Below, piece by piece: positions 8,534 to 18,807 of a stretch of 64,000 nt of DNA; within the stretch, counting starts at the first letter, position 1, and every line of letters begins with the position of its first letter. The translations under genes were made by a program, and so were the position numbers. The stretch lies in NCBI RefSeq assembly GCF_004005815.1, contig NZ_SACK01000008.1, positions 124,001-188,000 on the forward strand, in the 5' to 3' direction. The notes below the pieces were generated by a model, which had not been told where the DNA came from, made no database searches, and was given only the letters and a program-made list of their open reading frames with translations. The DNA is from Mucilaginibacter limnophilus. GTDB taxonomy: Bacteria > Bacteroidota > Bacteroidia > Sphingobacteriales > Sphingobacteriaceae.

Positions 8534-10771
8534 ATGTCTAAATTATTCATCATAGCCAACCGGCTACCCGTTACCGTTGAAGAAACCGCCGAAGGCAATT
8601 TTTACCGGCAGTCATCCGGGGGGCTGGTATCCGCAATCAGCGCCTATCTGCGTCTGGAAGACAGCAACCAATTCACTAAGAAGATTTGGGTTGGCGTATC
8701 CGAATGCGCAGAACGCGTGTGGGCGTCAGCTGAATCAGTGACTCCACCAGAGTACGATTTTAAACCGGTATTTGTACCGCCAAAGCTATATGAACACTAT
8801 TACAACGGTTTCTCGAATTCGGTACTTTGGCCCCTGTTCCATTATTTTCCTTCGTTTGCAGACTATCAGCCTTCGTACTTTGAAGGCTATCTCAAGGTAA
8901 ACGCGAAATTTGCTAGCGAACTGGAACGGATTTTAGACCCTAAGGACACCGTTTGGATACATGACTACCATTTGCTGCCGCTGGCTGCAATGCTGAGAAA
9001 AAAGTTCCCGCAACTTACCATCGGTTTTTTCCTGCATATTCCTTTTCCTTCATACGAATTGTTCCGGGTTATTCCCAGAGAATGGCAACACGAATTGCTT
9101 AGCGGAATGCTCGGTGCTGATGTCATCGGTTTCCATACGGAAGATTATCTTCAGCATTTTCTGACTTCCGTACGGAAAGTGATCAAAGCAAGGATTGACC
9201 ACCGGACCATATCCTGGGACGGTCGTGACATTCAAATTGGAGATTTCCCCATCGGGATTGATTACAATAAATTCCAGGGAGCCTCCAGCGATCACGGCGT
9301 ACTTACAAAGCGGTCCGAGTACCTCCGTTCCAAACTAGATAAACGGCTGATATTCTCAGTTGACCGGCTTGACTACTCGAAAGGCGTGTTTAACCGTTTA
9401 AAAGGTTACCGGGAGTTTTTGGTACAAAACCCACATTACAAGGAAAAGGTTGTCTTCGCATTGGTGATCGTTCCGTCCCGGGATACGATCAGCAAATATG
9501 CTGAGCGAAAGAAACTGATCGATGAATATATCGGAAACTTCAACAGCCGGTATGGTAATATTAACTGGCAGCCGGTAATATATCAGTATGGTCATTTGTC
9601 TTTTGAGGAATTAGTGGGTATGTACACCGCTTGTGATCTCGCACTTATTACACCACTGCGGGACGGAATGAACCTGGTTGCCAAAGAGTTTGTCGCCTCC
9701 AGGCGAGACCGACAGGGCGTTTTGGTGCTTAGCGAAATGGCGGGTGCAGCTAACGAGCTGACAGAAGCGCTGCTCATTAATCCGAATGACCGCAAAGAAA
9801 TCGCAAAAATGATCAAAATTGGTTTGGAGATGACTCCTGATGAGCAGGAAAGACGCATGACAGCTATGCAGAAAAGGCTACAGGAATACAATGTGGTGAC
9901 CTGGGCCAAGGAATTTTTTACCGCACTGGCGCGGATAAGCAGCGAGCAAATGAAAAAGGAGCCTTTGTTACTTGACAATTTTGCGAAAGCAAAAATGTTC
10001 CAAGCCTATTCGCTGGCGGAAAGCAGATTGATTCTGCTGGATTACGATGGGACCCTCTCTCCGTTTTATAAAGATCCGCAGATGGCAATGCCATCACAAA
10101 CAGTATTACAGCTACTTCGTGAACTTAGCACCGATCCGGCAAACAAAGTATATATCGTGTCGGGGCGCGACAGCGGCTCACTCGAGAACTGGCTCGGCCA
10201 TCTTCCTCTTGGCCTCATCGCGGAACACGGTGTTAAGATACGCCATCATGGTGGCAGCTGGCAGGTTTCGGGACTGGGCAGCATCAAAGCTGCACTAAGC
10301 GAGATCGCTGCGGTTATGAATAAATTTGTACAGCAATGTCCCGGATCTTTCATTGAACAGAAAGATTTTTCTATCGCCTGGCACTACCGTAACGCTGACA
10401 TGGCTTTGGCGGAGGTAAAAGCGAAGCAGTTGCACCTGGCTTTGCAGGAAAAAGCCGACCTCTCTGAACTAAGCATACTTAATGGTCACAAAGTGATTGA
10501 GGTGAAGGGGGCTGCGATTAATAAAGGTATGGCCATAGCGATGCTACTAGATGATGGCAAATATGATTTTATTTTATCGGCTGGGGATGACCAGACGGAC
10601 GAGGATATGTTTCGGAAACTAAGAGGAGAACCACATGCCTTCACCATCAAGGTAGGAAGCGAAGCCTCCATTGCAGCGTATAATCTGCTGACGCCTTATT
10701 TGTTACAGGAGCTGCTTCAGCGGCTTTCTGCGACCACGCAAGCTGCCAGAGAATATGAATCTAACATTTAA
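8534..10771 (+). CDS. Fused trehalose-6-phosphate synthase/phosphatase (OtsA-OtsB)
   Basis: 745 aa, cytosolic, makes trehalose in two steps: UDP-glucose plus glucose-6-phosphate to trehalose-6-phosphate, then dephosphorylation. Residues 1-470 are the GT20 synthase: [12 protein letters not shown] at the start, [40 protein letters not shown], and [12 protein letters not shown]. From about residue 490 a HAD-type phosphatase begins with [11 protein letters not shown] (nucleophile and acid/base Asp) and ends with [11 protein letters not shown]. The start [10 protein letters not shown] at 8534 is chosen because AAAGAAAGG precedes it and the family begins there; a longer frame from 8456 is unlikely. 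The product fits osmotic, desiccation and heat protection, in keeping with the neighbours. Confidence 0.96.
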   Translation: MSKLFIIANRLPVTVEETAEGNFYRQSSGGLVSAISAYLRLEDSNQFTKKIWVGVSECAERVWASAESVTPPEYDFKPVFVPPKLYEHYYNGFSNSVLWPLFHYFPSFADYQPSYFEGYLKVNAKFASELERILDPKDTVWIHDYHLLPLAAMLRKKFPQLTIGFFLHIPFPSYELFRVIPREWQHELLSGMLGADVIGFHTEDYLQHFLTSVRKVIKARIDHRTISWDGRDIQIGDFPIGIDYNKFQGASSDHGVLTKRSEYLRSKLDKRLIFSVDRLDYSKGVFNRLKGYREFLVQNPHYKEKVVFALVIVPSRDTISKYAERKKLIDEYIGNFNSRYGNINWQPVIYQYGHLSFEELVGMYTACDLALITPLRDGMNLVAKEFVASRRDRQGVLVLSEMAGAANELTEALLINPNDRKEIAKMIKIGLEMTPDEQERRMTAMQKRLQEYNVVTWAKEFFTALARISSEQMKKEPLLLDNFAKAKMFQAYSLAESRLILLDYDGTLSPFYKDPQMAMPSQTVLQLLRELSTDPANKVYIVSGRDSGSLENWLGHLPLGLIAEHGVKIRHHGGSWQVSGLGSIKAALSEIAAVMNKFVQQCPGSFIEQKDFSIAWHYRNADMALAEVKAKQLHLALQEKADLSELSILNGHKVIEVKGAAINKGMAIAMLLDDGKYDFILSAGDDQTDEDMFRKLRGEPHAFTIKVGSEASIAAYNLLTPYLLQELLQRLSATTQAAREYESNI

Positions 10772-10783
10772 AGAAATAAAACT

Positions 10784-10999
10784 ATGAAAAGTACAATTGG
10801 AATAATAATGATTGTTTTAGGAGCCGCGATGCTTATTTGGACCGGCTTTACCTACACAAAAAAGGAAAAGGTGATCGATGCAGGGCCAGTTCAGGTGTCT
10901 GCTGATAAAGAGAAGAGCGTAAACTGGCCGCCTTACGCTGGCGGAATATTGCTTTTAGGAGGTGTTGTGCTGGTCGCATCAAGCAGGAAGAATAGCTAA
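10784..10999 (+). CDS. Small two-helix membrane protein (DUF3185-like)
   Basis: 71 aa: TM1 at residues 5-24 (IGIIMIVLGAAMLIWTGFTY), a charged linker TKKEKVIDAGPVQVSADKEK, and TM2 at about 50-66 ending in ASSRKNS. The arrangement and the GPVQV...DKEK linker fit the DUF3185 family. Function unknown. It starts 12 bp after the trehalose gene and is probably co-transcribed with it. Confidence 0.75.
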   Translation: MKSTIGIIMIVLGAAMLIWTGFTYTKKEKVIDAGPVQVSADKEKSVNWPPYAGGILLLGGVVLVASSRKNS

Positions 11000-11102
11000 C
11001 ATTGATTACTCATACGCTGATTTCCGGCGGCACAATGTGCCGCCTTTCTTTTTATACTGTTCGCGGCAAAGCCCTATATTGTCCTTTCAAACTAACTACG
11101 CA

Positions 11103-12338
11103 ATGAACATCAACGAAATATTGACCATTACCATTGTGCTGGCCGCTGTTTTCGCTTACATCAATCACCGGTACATCAAGTGGCCACCGACAATCGGTAT
11201 CATGATCTTGTCACTGGCCGCTTCCCTTTTGCTGGCGACGCTGGGCAGTTCGCATTCACTGTTGTCGGAGAAAGCCGTTCAACTGGTTTCTTCCATTGAC
11301 TTTCAGGAGGTATTGATGAACTTTATGCTAAGTTTTTTGCTCTTTGCCGGTGCAATTCACATAGACGCGCAGAAGCTGCGGGAGCAGGCATTGCCCGTCC
11401 TCGTACTGGCGACAGTCGGCATTTTGTTATCTACTTTTATCGTTGGCACCCTGATGTGGCTGCTATTCGGCTGGTTTAGCCTTCAGATACCGTTTATTTA
11501 TTGCTTGCTTTTTGGGTCGCTGATCTCACCGACGGATCCTATAGCTGTACTTGGCTTGTTAAAGGCAGCGCGTATTCCGGGTTCACTGGAGCTTAAGATA
11601 TCCGGGGAGTCACTATTTAATGACGGTGTTGCTGTGGTGATCTTTATTACACTCGCAGAAATCGCGCGTTCAGGCGGTTCGGACATTTCTTTTCTTAATG
11701 TATCCAAGCTCTTCTTACAGGAGGCTGTAGGCGGACTGGTGTTTGGTGCCGCAGTTGGTTATATCGGCTTTTTGGCGCTGCGCTCTATCGATGAATATAA
11801 AGTCGAAGTGTTGATCACCCTGGCTATTGTTATGGGTGGCTACTATGCGGCAGGGCACCTGCATGTTTCGGGGCCGCTGGCGATGGTGGTTGCGGGGATT
11901 ATTACCGGTAACAAATCGAAATCCGAAGGCATGTCTGATATGACGCGCGACTATTTGGGCAAATTCTGGGAACTGATCGATGAGATATTGAATGCTATTC
12001 TTTTCCTGCTGATCGGTTTTGAAGTGTTGGTCATCAAAATAAATCCGACGATACTCATCATAGGAGGAATAGCCATCCTGATTGTTCTGCTGGCGCGGTT
12101 CTTGTCCGTTGTCCTGCCGGTGAGCCTGTTACGGTCCAGGGTTAAGTTTGAGCCGCATGCGGTAACCATATTAACATGGGGAGGACTACGCGGAGGCATT
12201 TCTGTGGCGTTGGCACTCTCCTTAAGCAATGATATGTATCGGGATGAATTCGTCCTGATTACGTATGTGATCGTTGTCTTTTCTATTCTGGTACAGGGAT
12301 TGACCATTGGTAAACTGGCGGCACGGCTAAAGACATAA
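11103..12338 (+). CDS. CPA1-family Na+/H+ antiporter (NhaP-like)
   Basis: 411 aa, inner membrane, 11-12 TM helices. The ion-binding helix motif SGESLFNDGVAVVIFI near residue 165-180 and TWGGLRGGISVALALS near residue 358-373 are the CPA1/NhaP signatures; the ND pair carries the transport Asp. The start MNINEILTITIVL is taken at 11103 because it begins directly with TM1; the longer frame from 10962 overlaps the preceding gene. It exchanges cytosolic Na+ or K+ for H+ and belongs with DUF389 and NhaA in an ion and pH homeostasis set. Confidence 0.93.
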   Translation: MNINEILTITIVLAAVFAYINHRYIKWPPTIGIMILSLAASLLLATLGSSHSLLSEKAVQLVSSIDFQEVLMNFMLSFLLFAGAIHIDAQKLREQALPVLVLATVGILLSTFIVGTLMWLLFGWFSLQIPFIYCLLFGSLISPTDPIAVLGLLKAARIPGSLELKISGESLFNDGVAVVIFITLAEIARSGGSDISFLNVSKLFLQEAVGGLVFGAAVGYIGFLALRSIDEYKVEVLITLAIVMGGYYAAGHLHVSGPLAMVVAGIITGNKSKSEGMSDMTRDYLGKFWELIDEILNAILFLLIGFEVLVIKINPTILIIGGIAILIVLLARFLSVVLPVSLLRSRVKFEPHAVTILTWGGLRGGISVALALSLSNDMYRDEFVLITYVIVVFSILVQGLTIGKLAARLKT

Positions 12339-12347
12339 AAAGAAACT

Positions 12348-13667
12348 ATGGGAGAAATTACGAAAGCGGTAAAGCATTTTATAGAACACCGTTTCAGCCT
12401 GCTGGAGGATAAGGCTGAGGAGCCGGTTATCATTGATGCTATTAAAAAGAATGTTGATTTCAAGGGCGCTAATCTTTGGGCGTTGATATTTGCTATTTTT
12501 ATCGCATCTATCGGCCTGAACGTCAATTCCACTGCAGTCATCATCGGTGCGATGCTGATATCGCCCATCATGGGGCCGGTGATGGGCATTGGGCTCGGCA
12601 TTGGTATCAACGATCTGGAACTGGTTAAGAAGGGCGGTAAAAACCTCCTGGTGGCGACACTTTTCAGCATCCTGACCTCAACAATATATTTTTATATTAC
12701 GCCGCTACATGAAGCCCAGTCGGAATTGCTGGCGCGCACCTCGCCATCCATCTGGGACGTTTTCATCGCCTTTTTTGGCGGGCTGGCCGGTATGGTCGCC
12801 GCCTCCCGGAACCAGCGTAGCAATGTTATCCCGGGAGTGGCCATTGCCACGGCGCTGATGCCACCCCTATGTACCACCGGCTTTGGTTTGGCCACAGGTA
12901 ACTGGATGTATGCCTTGGGGGCCTTGTACCTTTATTTTATTAACAGCGTCTTTATCGCGATCGCCACGTTCCTGATGGCCCGCTACATAAAAATGCACCG
13001 GAAGCATTTCGAAGACCCGGGAATTGAAAAAAAAGTTACCCGTTATATGGTGATCGTAGTACTGATCACCATTATTCCCAGTGTCGTGATGGCTTATCGT
13101 ATTGTGGATAAGAGCATTTTCGAAACCAATGCCAGAAAATTTGTAGATGAGCGGTTCCACTTTCAGAACACTCAGGTGGTGTCAAAGTCGTATAAATACG
13201 GCCAGAACAATAAAGAGATCGACCTGCTTTTGATCGGCAATGAACTCAGCCGGCAGGAGCTGGACTCCTTACGCCTGCATCTCAACGATTACAAATTACA
13301 GGGGGTTAAGCTGAACATCCGACAGGGTCTTAACGCCAAGCAGGAGATCGACTTTTCCCAGATCAAAGCCAGCATCCTGGAAGATGTATTCAGCCGGCAG
13401 CAAAGCACAGATACGATCAAAGTCAATCCTGCAGCACCGGCAGTCGCAGATAGTAACGTGTTAGCGGAATTGAAAGTGCTTTACCCCGCCATACGCTCAT
13501 TTGGCATCAATTCCATGGTGCTTTACACATCGAGCAATGGAAAAGCTGATACCCTGAACGTGGCATTGGCCGATTTCCGTTCAGCCATCCGGCCGGCAGA
13601 CCGGGCTAAACTGGAGGAATGGCTGCGGGTGAGATACAAAACAAACATCAGGCTGGTAGTACAATAA
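12348..13667 (+). CDS. DUF389-family membrane protein (TIGR00341-like)
   Basis: 439 aa. Residues 30-230 hold the DUF389 hydrophobic domain with NVNSTAVIIGAMLISPIMGP and GIGLGIG near residues 65-90, then GLAGMVAASR and GVAIATALMPPLCTTGFGLA. Residues 235-439 are a C-terminal region with a TM at about 225-245 followed by a soluble domain. The family's transport role is not established. It starts 10 bp after the CPA1 antiporter and probably shares its transcript. Confidence 0.88.
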   Translation: MGEITKAVKHFIEHRFSLLEDKAEEPVIIDAIKKNVDFKGANLWALIFAIFIASIGLNVNSTAVIIGAMLISPIMGPVMGIGLGIGINDLELVKKGGKNLLVATLFSILTSTIYFYITPLHEAQSELLARTSPSIWDVFIAFFGGLAGMVAASRNQRSNVIPGVAIATALMPPLCTTGFGLATGNWMYALGALYLYFINSVFIAIATFLMARYIKMHRKHFEDPGIEKKVTRYMVIVVLITIIPSVVMAYRIVDKSIFETNARKFVDERFHFQNTQVVSKSYKYGQNNKEIDLLLIGNELSRQELDSLRLHLNDYKLQGVKLNIRQGLNAKQEIDFSQIKASILEDVFSRQQSTDTIKVNPAAPAVADSNVLAELKVLYPAIRSFGINSMVLYTSSNGKADTLNVALADFRSAIRPADRAKLEEWLRVRYKTNIRLVVQ

Positions 13668-13701
13668 ATACGCCTTGATGATTAACATGACCTGCGTTTA
13701 A

Positions 13702-13709
13702 TACCTTTG
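13702..13709 (+). promoter_or_regulatory. Probable -7 promoter box of nhaA
   Basis: TACCTTTG matches the Bacteroidota -7 consensus TAnnTTTG. It lies 13 bp before the nhaA ATG (13723). A TTG at 13675-13677 could be the -33 element, although the spacing is a few bases longer than usual. Confidence 0.5.
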
Positions 13710-13722
13710 CTATTTGCTGAAT

Positions 13723-15042
13723 ATGAAAAAATCCCCAATAGACCACATCATCAAACCTGTCAGCAAGTTCATCCACCTGGAATATACCAGTGGAATCGTG
13801 CTGTTTATTGGCGTGCTGCTGGCCATCATTTGGGTGAATTCCCCATTTAAAGATGCTTATCACCATTTATGGGAAATCGAGTTTGGTATAGGGTTCGATG
13901 ACAATGTATTGCGGCACCCGCTGCATTTGTGGATAAACGATGGCCTGATGGCTATTTTCTTTTTTGTGATCGGCCTTGAGCTCAAACGCGAATTCATAGC
14001 CGGTGAACTATCGTCCGTAAAGAGGGCGGCATTGCCGATGGCTGCTGCACTTGGCGGCATGCTGGTGCCGGCAGCGATCTACAGCCTGGTCAATTATGGA
14101 AAAGAAGGTGCACATGGCTGGGGAATACCCATGGCGACTGATATTGCATTTGCGCTGGCCTTATTATCAATGGCCGGGAAGCAGATTCCAACTTCGGTCA
14201 AAGTCTTTCTTTCCGCCCTCGCTGTAGCCGATGACCTTGGTGCGGTGCTGGTCATTGCTATGTTTTATAGTGCCCAGCTTCAATTCACACCCCTTATGAT
14301 CGGTGGCATTTTCCTGTTGGTACTGGTCATCGGTAATGCTATCGGCGTAAGACATACCGCATTTTATCTCATTATAGGGTTCGGCGTGTGGATTGGGTTT
14401 TTGCTTTCGGGCGTTCATGCCACGATAGCAGGAGTGCTCGTAGCATTTACCATTCCTGCGCGCAGGAAAATTGATGAGAAGCGCTATTCTTTAAGATTAC
14501 GTGAGCTTTCCGAAGAATTCGAACAGGAGATACCCAACTGTAGCATCCTGACCACACCGAAGCAACATGAGATCATCGAACACATCAAGGGTCTGAGCAT
14601 CGCAGCCCAGACACCACTTCAAAAAATCGAATCGGCCCTGCATCCCTGGGTAGCCTTTGTTATCATGCCGGTTTTCGCCCTGGCCAATTCTGGTATCATT
14701 ATCGAAAGTGACTTTTTAAAAAATCTGGCCAACCCTGTTAGCATTGGTGTGACCGTGGGTTTGGTAATCGGCAAGTTCACTGGTGTATTATTATTTACCT
14801 GGCTACTTGTCAAATCAAAATTTGCTGAACTGCCCGAGCGTGCCACCTGGCGCCACATTGTCGGCATTTCAGCTTTGGCGGGTATCGGCTTTACCATGTC
14901 CTTATTTGTTTCCTCATTGGCTTTCAGTGATTCAAAAATGGTGGAGCAGGCGAAATACGGTATTTTGATCGCGTCGTTAATTGCGGGAACCGCGGGAACC
15001 CTCCTGCTTCGACATGCCGGTAAGCAATTGTCTGCCCGTTGA
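13723..15042 (+). CDS. nhaA: Na+/H+ antiporter NhaA
   Basis: 439 aa, inner membrane; expels Na+ (or Li+) in exchange for protons. The transport site is visible: MATDIAFALALLSMAG (Asp of TM4) and ALAVADDLGAVLVIAMFY (the double Asp of TM5). FFVIGLELKREF and the GIGFTMSLFV segment near residue 390 are also NhaA signatures. The start MKKSPIDHIIKP at 13723 follows the -7 box; an upstream TTG at 13714 is not preferred. With CPA1 and DUF389 it forms an ion-homeostasis group. Confidence 0.96.
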   Translation: MKKSPIDHIIKPVSKFIHLEYTSGIVLFIGVLLAIIWVNSPFKDAYHHLWEIEFGIGFDDNVLRHPLHLWINDGLMAIFFFVIGLELKREFIAGELSSVKRAALPMAAALGGMLVPAAIYSLVNYGKEGAHGWGIPMATDIAFALALLSMAGKQIPTSVKVFLSALAVADDLGAVLVIAMFYSAQLQFTPLMIGGIFLLVLVIGNAIGVRHTAFYLIIGFGVWIGFLLSGVHATIAGVLVAFTIPARRKIDEKRYSLRLRELSEEFEQEIPNCSILTTPKQHEIIEHIKGLSIAAQTPLQKIESALHPWVAFVIMPVFALANSGIIIESDFLKNLANPVSIGVTVGLVIGKFTGVLLFTWLLVKSKFAELPERATWRHIVGISALAGIGFTMSLFVSSLAFSDSKMVEQAKYGILIASLIAGTAGTLLLRHAGKQLSAR

Positions 15043-15309
15043 TTTTTTGAGGTAGATATTTTTCCTTTCTCCCGCTCATCGTCTTTGCCATCCCGGTATT
15101 GAATATGCCTGACTGTTTTTTCGTTAAAGCAGGAATCGAAGCAGTCCATGCCTAGCCTCCATACTTTGGATAGATTCTCTGAATAGCGATGCCGATAAAA
15201 ATGGGTCTCCCTTTTTCCGTGACCAATTAACCATTTGTTAGCTAAATTTCTTTTTGGGAAACATTGTCTGTTTTAAGGCGTTACTTTTTTAGAGAAAAAT
15301 AGTACAACT

Positions 15310-15639
15310 ATGGGATATCATGAATGGAAAACCTGCATTGACGCTTGCCTGCAATGCGCTGCAGTTTGCAATCACTGTGCAAGTTCCTGCACAAAAGAAG
15401 ATAATGTACAAATGATGGCCGGTTGCATCGAATTGGACATGCAATGTTCCGCGATCTGTTATGCCGCCGCGCAGCTTATGAGCCTTGGAAGTCCTCAGGC
15501 TAAAGAGGTATGTGCCATTTGCGCTGAAATATGCGAAGCCTGCGGAAACGAATGCGGGAAGCACCAGACCGAGCACTGCCAGGAATGTGCACGTATTTGC
15601 AAATCCTGTGCGGAAGAATGCCGTAAAATGGCGGCCTGA
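15310..15639 (+). CDS. Four-helix-bundle copper-binding protein (Csp-like)
   Basis: 109 aa with 18 Cys, arranged as CxxxC and CxxC pairs along four helices: WKTCIDACLQCAAVCNHCAS, MQCSAICYAA, VCAICAEICEACGNECG, and CQECARICKSCAEECRKM. This is the pattern of the Csp-type copper-storage family and of the ferredoxin-like 'four-helix bundle copper-binding' proteins. No signal peptide, so it acts in the cytosol, probably storing or buffering Cu(I). It stands alone after a 267-bp gap that holds no other gene. Confidence 0.92.
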   Translation: MGYHEWKTCIDACLQCAAVCNHCASSCTKEDNVQMMAGCIELDMQCSAICYAAAQLMSLGSPQAKEVCAICAEICEACGNECGKHQTEHCQECARICKSCAEECRKMAA

Positions 15640-15679
15640 TCGCCGGAAAAGCTTCTACACCGCTGTCAACAGCGAATTT

Positions 15680-17540
15680 ATGCCTATGAGTTATCAGCCT
15701 ATAGAAAATTATGCCATAATTGGAGACCTCAATACAGTTGCCCTCGTCGGTCAGAACGGCTCGATCGATTTCATGTGCTTTCCTGATTTCGATTCTCCGA
15801 CTTTATTTGCCGCGTTACTGGACGATCGCAAGGGGGGATCATTCAGTTTATCTCCCGAATCGACGGGTACCAAGCACAAACAGCTTTATATACCTGACAC
15901 GAACGTCCTCATCACCCGGTTCCTCTCACCTGACGGCGTTGCCGAACTGACCGACTTCATGCCGGTAGAAGAAATGTACGGCGGCAAAGAACTCGTCAGA
16001 CGGGTAACATGCATTCAGGGCGCCTTTACCTTCCAAATGACTTGTTGTCCCCGATTTGACTATGCCCGGACACCGCACAAAGCCAGGCAAGAAGGACCAT
16101 TTGAAATTATTTTCAATACTGCTGAAGATGAAGGCATTTCCGTCAGGCTAAAAAGTACCGTGCCAATGACTTTGTCTGGCGATGATGCCGTAGCCACTTT
16201 TACGCTCGGCAAGGGCCAGAAAGCGGACTTTTTACTGGAGCACATTGACTGCTCGAGTGCTGCTACAGACAATCTGGAAGACTTTACTACACAAAGCCTT
16301 TTCGACACCATGGCGTATTGGAAATCATGGGTTGAGAAATCAAACTACCATGGCCGGTGGAGGGAAACCGTGAACCGATCTGCGCTTTGCCTTAAACTGA
16401 TGACCTCTTATCAATATGGATCCATTGTAGCCTCACCCACGTTTGGCTTACCGGAGGAAATCGGCGGTGAGCGGAACTGGGATTATCGCTACACCTGGAT
16501 CAGGGATGCTTCCTTTACCGTATATACCCTGCTCAAGCTGGGTTACAGAAGAGAAGCCAGGGAGTTTATTACTGGATAGAAAAGCAATGCCGGGAGATAT
16601 CAAAAAGTAACGAATATATTAGTCTGATGTACGCCCTTGACGGAAGGAAGGAACTTACCGAGATCAAGCTGGATCACCTGGAAGGCTATAAGGGCTCTCG
16701 CCGGTGAGGATAGGTAACGGCGCCTATACCCAGGTACAATTGGATATCTACGGCGAACTCCTGGATTCTGTGTATATGTATGACAAAAATGTTGAACCCA
16801 TCGCGTATAAATTTTGGACAGACCTGTCCAGGCATGTGGATTGGGTATGCAACAACTGGCATCGAAAGGACGAAGGGATATGGGAAGTGAGAGGCGGAAA
16901 GAAGGAATTCCTGTACTCGCGGATGATGTGCTGGGTGGCGCTGGACAGGGGTATAAAGATCGCGGAAAGACACTCATATCCGTTACCAGAACAGTGGGTT
17001 AGTGAAAGAGATCACATTTTTGAATCGATTCACAGCGATTTCTGGGACGAAGAATTGCAGGCTTTTGTACAATACAAGGGAGCAAAAACGGTTGACGCTG
17101 CTACTCTACTTATGCCTATGGTGCGCTTTATCAGCCCAAAGGATCCGCAATGGCTGTCTACATTGCATAAGATCGAGCAGGATCTCGTTTCCGACTTTTT
17201 AGTTTACCGCTATCGTCAGGAGGAGGGCTTTGACGGGTTAAAAGGTGGCGAAGGAACGTTTTCCATGTGCACCTTCTGGTACGTAGAGTGTTTATCGGCT
17301 GCCGGTGAACTTTCCAAAGCTCGTTTGTATTTTGAAAAAATGCTTGGCTATGCCAACCACGTAGGCTTATATGCAGAGATGCTTGGACTGCAGGGTGAGC
17401 ATTTAGGGAATTTTCCGCAGGCCTTTACCCATCTTGGTCTGATCAGCGCAGCACTGAACCTGGATAAGCAGTTGGATGACCGGCGAAACAAACAAGTACA
17501 CCAACCACATCGGGCTGCGGGCAAAGAAGAATTTATTTAA
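15680..17540 (+). pseudogene. Glycoside hydrolase family 15 (glucoamylase/trehalase-like), two frameshifts
   Basis: Full-length GH15 sequence spread over three frames. Frame 1 (15680-16570) starts SYQPIENYAIIGDLNTVALVG and includes ERNWDYRYTWIRDASF, the (alpha/alpha)6 catalytic-domain signature. It stops at 16577-16579 after REFITG. One base earlier the next frame continues WIEKQCREI...MYALDGRKELTE and EGYKGSR, then hits a stop after 16701-16704. One more lost base, in the CC(C) run at 16701-16702, restores PVRIGNGAYTQVQLDIYGEL to the end at 17540. Nothing else is missing, so it is either recently inactivated or carries two consensus errors. Intact, it would hydrolyse alpha-glucosidic bonds, possibly trehalose. 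Confidence 0.9.
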
Positions 17541-17558
17541 ACAGCTAATACCGTACGT

Positions 17559-18659
17559 ATGAAAGCCATAGCAATTACACCAGGCGCCCCGGGCGCAGAA
17601 CTTATCGAATTTCAGGAGCCGGAAATCAAGTCTCCTACTCAGGTAAAACTACAGGTTTTGGAGGTCGGCATCTGTGGAACTGACCGGGAAGAAGTGACAG
17701 GCGGGCGGGCAAATGCGCCTCAAGGTTCCGGTCACCTCGTTATCGGCCATGAAATGCTGGGTAGGGTTATCGAAACCGGATCTGAAGTTTCAGCAGTTCG
17801 TCCGGGGGATTTCGCGGTTTTTACGGTTCGCAGGGGTTGCGGGAAGTGTGAGGCTTGTCTAAATCGGCGGAGTGACTTATGTTATACAGGAGATTACACC
17901 GAAAGAGGGATCAAGAGCAGGCATGGATTTGAAACGGAGTTTGTCGTTGATGATGCCCAATATGTGATCAAAGTACCCGAATCGGCCAGCAGCATCGGGG
18001 TTTTGGCGGAGCCGATGTCCGTAGCCCAAAAAGCAATCGATGAAGCTATAAAGATCCAGCTGGCTCGTCTTGGCAAAATTGCAGACGAGGAGTGGATGGC
18101 CGGCAAAAAAGTGATTGTGGCGGGAATCGGCGCAATTGGACTGCTTGCTGCGCTTGCGCTTCGGTTAAGAGGCGCTGAGGTAACCGGGGTCGATATTGTT
18201 GAAGAGGACTCCAGGCGGCCATCCATTCTTAAACGGCTTGGTGGCAGTTACCTCAACGCTAAGAAAGTTGCGATAACGGATTTAGATGACCGGCTTGGAC
18301 AGGTAGATTTTATTTTCGAGGCAGCCGGGGTACCGCAACTAGGCTTTGATCTGATCGATGCACTGGGCATTAACGGCGTTTATGTCATGACCGGCATCCC
18401 GGGTGAAGGGAAGCCGGTTTGTATTCCCGGATCGGATACAATGGCGCAAATGGTCTTGAAAAACCAGATCATTCTTGGTAGCGTCAATGCCAGCACCCTG
18501 CATTTTGAAATGGGAATCAAAGACCTGGAGCGTGCAAAGAACAGGTGGGGAAACCTTGTGGATGAATTGATTACGACAAGAATTCATTTTGACAATTTTG
18601 AGAAAGCACTCGATTTTAGGTCTTCCGATGACATCAAGACCGTCATCACCTGGAAGTAG
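17559..18659 (+). CDS. Glucose 1-dehydrogenase-like zinc dehydrogenase (MDR family)
   Basis: 366 aa. N-terminal MDR catalytic domain with VGICGTDREEV (catalytic zinc Cys), GHEMLG (His-Glu) and the structural-zinc loop CGKCEACLNRRSDLC. A Rossmann fold follows (VIVAGIGAIGLLAALALRL near residue 186, then the acidic GVDIVEEDSRR). The N-terminus and LAEPMSVAQKAIDE segment resemble archaeal and bacterial glucose dehydrogenases, which oxidise D-glucose with NAD(P)+. It starts 18 bp after GH15, so glucose released by that enzyme is the likely substrate. Confidence 0.87.
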   Translation: MKAIAITPGAPGAELIEFQEPEIKSPTQVKLQVLEVGICGTDREEVTGGRANAPQGSGHLVIGHEMLGRVIETGSEVSAVRPGDFAVFTVRRGCGKCEACLNRRSDLCYTGDYTERGIKSRHGFETEFVVDDAQYVIKVPESASSIGVLAEPMSVAQKAIDEAIKIQLARLGKIADEEWMAGKKVIVAGIGAIGLLAALALRLRGAEVTGVDIVEEDSRRPSILKRLGGSYLNAKKVAITDLDDRLGQVDFIFEAAGVPQLGFDLIDALGINGVYVMTGIPGEGKPVCIPGSDTMAQMVLKNQIILGSVNASTLHFEMGIKDLERAKNRWGNLVDELITTRIHFDNFEKALDFRSSDDIKTVITWK

Positions 18660-18807
18660 TTACTCCAGGCAGACCGATACGCAGCCTTCGCATCACTTAC
18701 ATTAAGAGGCTCTCCACCACCATCACCGCTTGTTCGTTATACAGGAGTTTTGCGGTATTAAGATGCTGATCAATTGCCGTATGCCACCAGTCGCTAAACT
18801 ATCTGCT

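Noticed and set aside
12692-13160. Minus-strand frames opposite the DUF389 gene
   Set aside because: Antisense shadows of a gene with strong family signatures.
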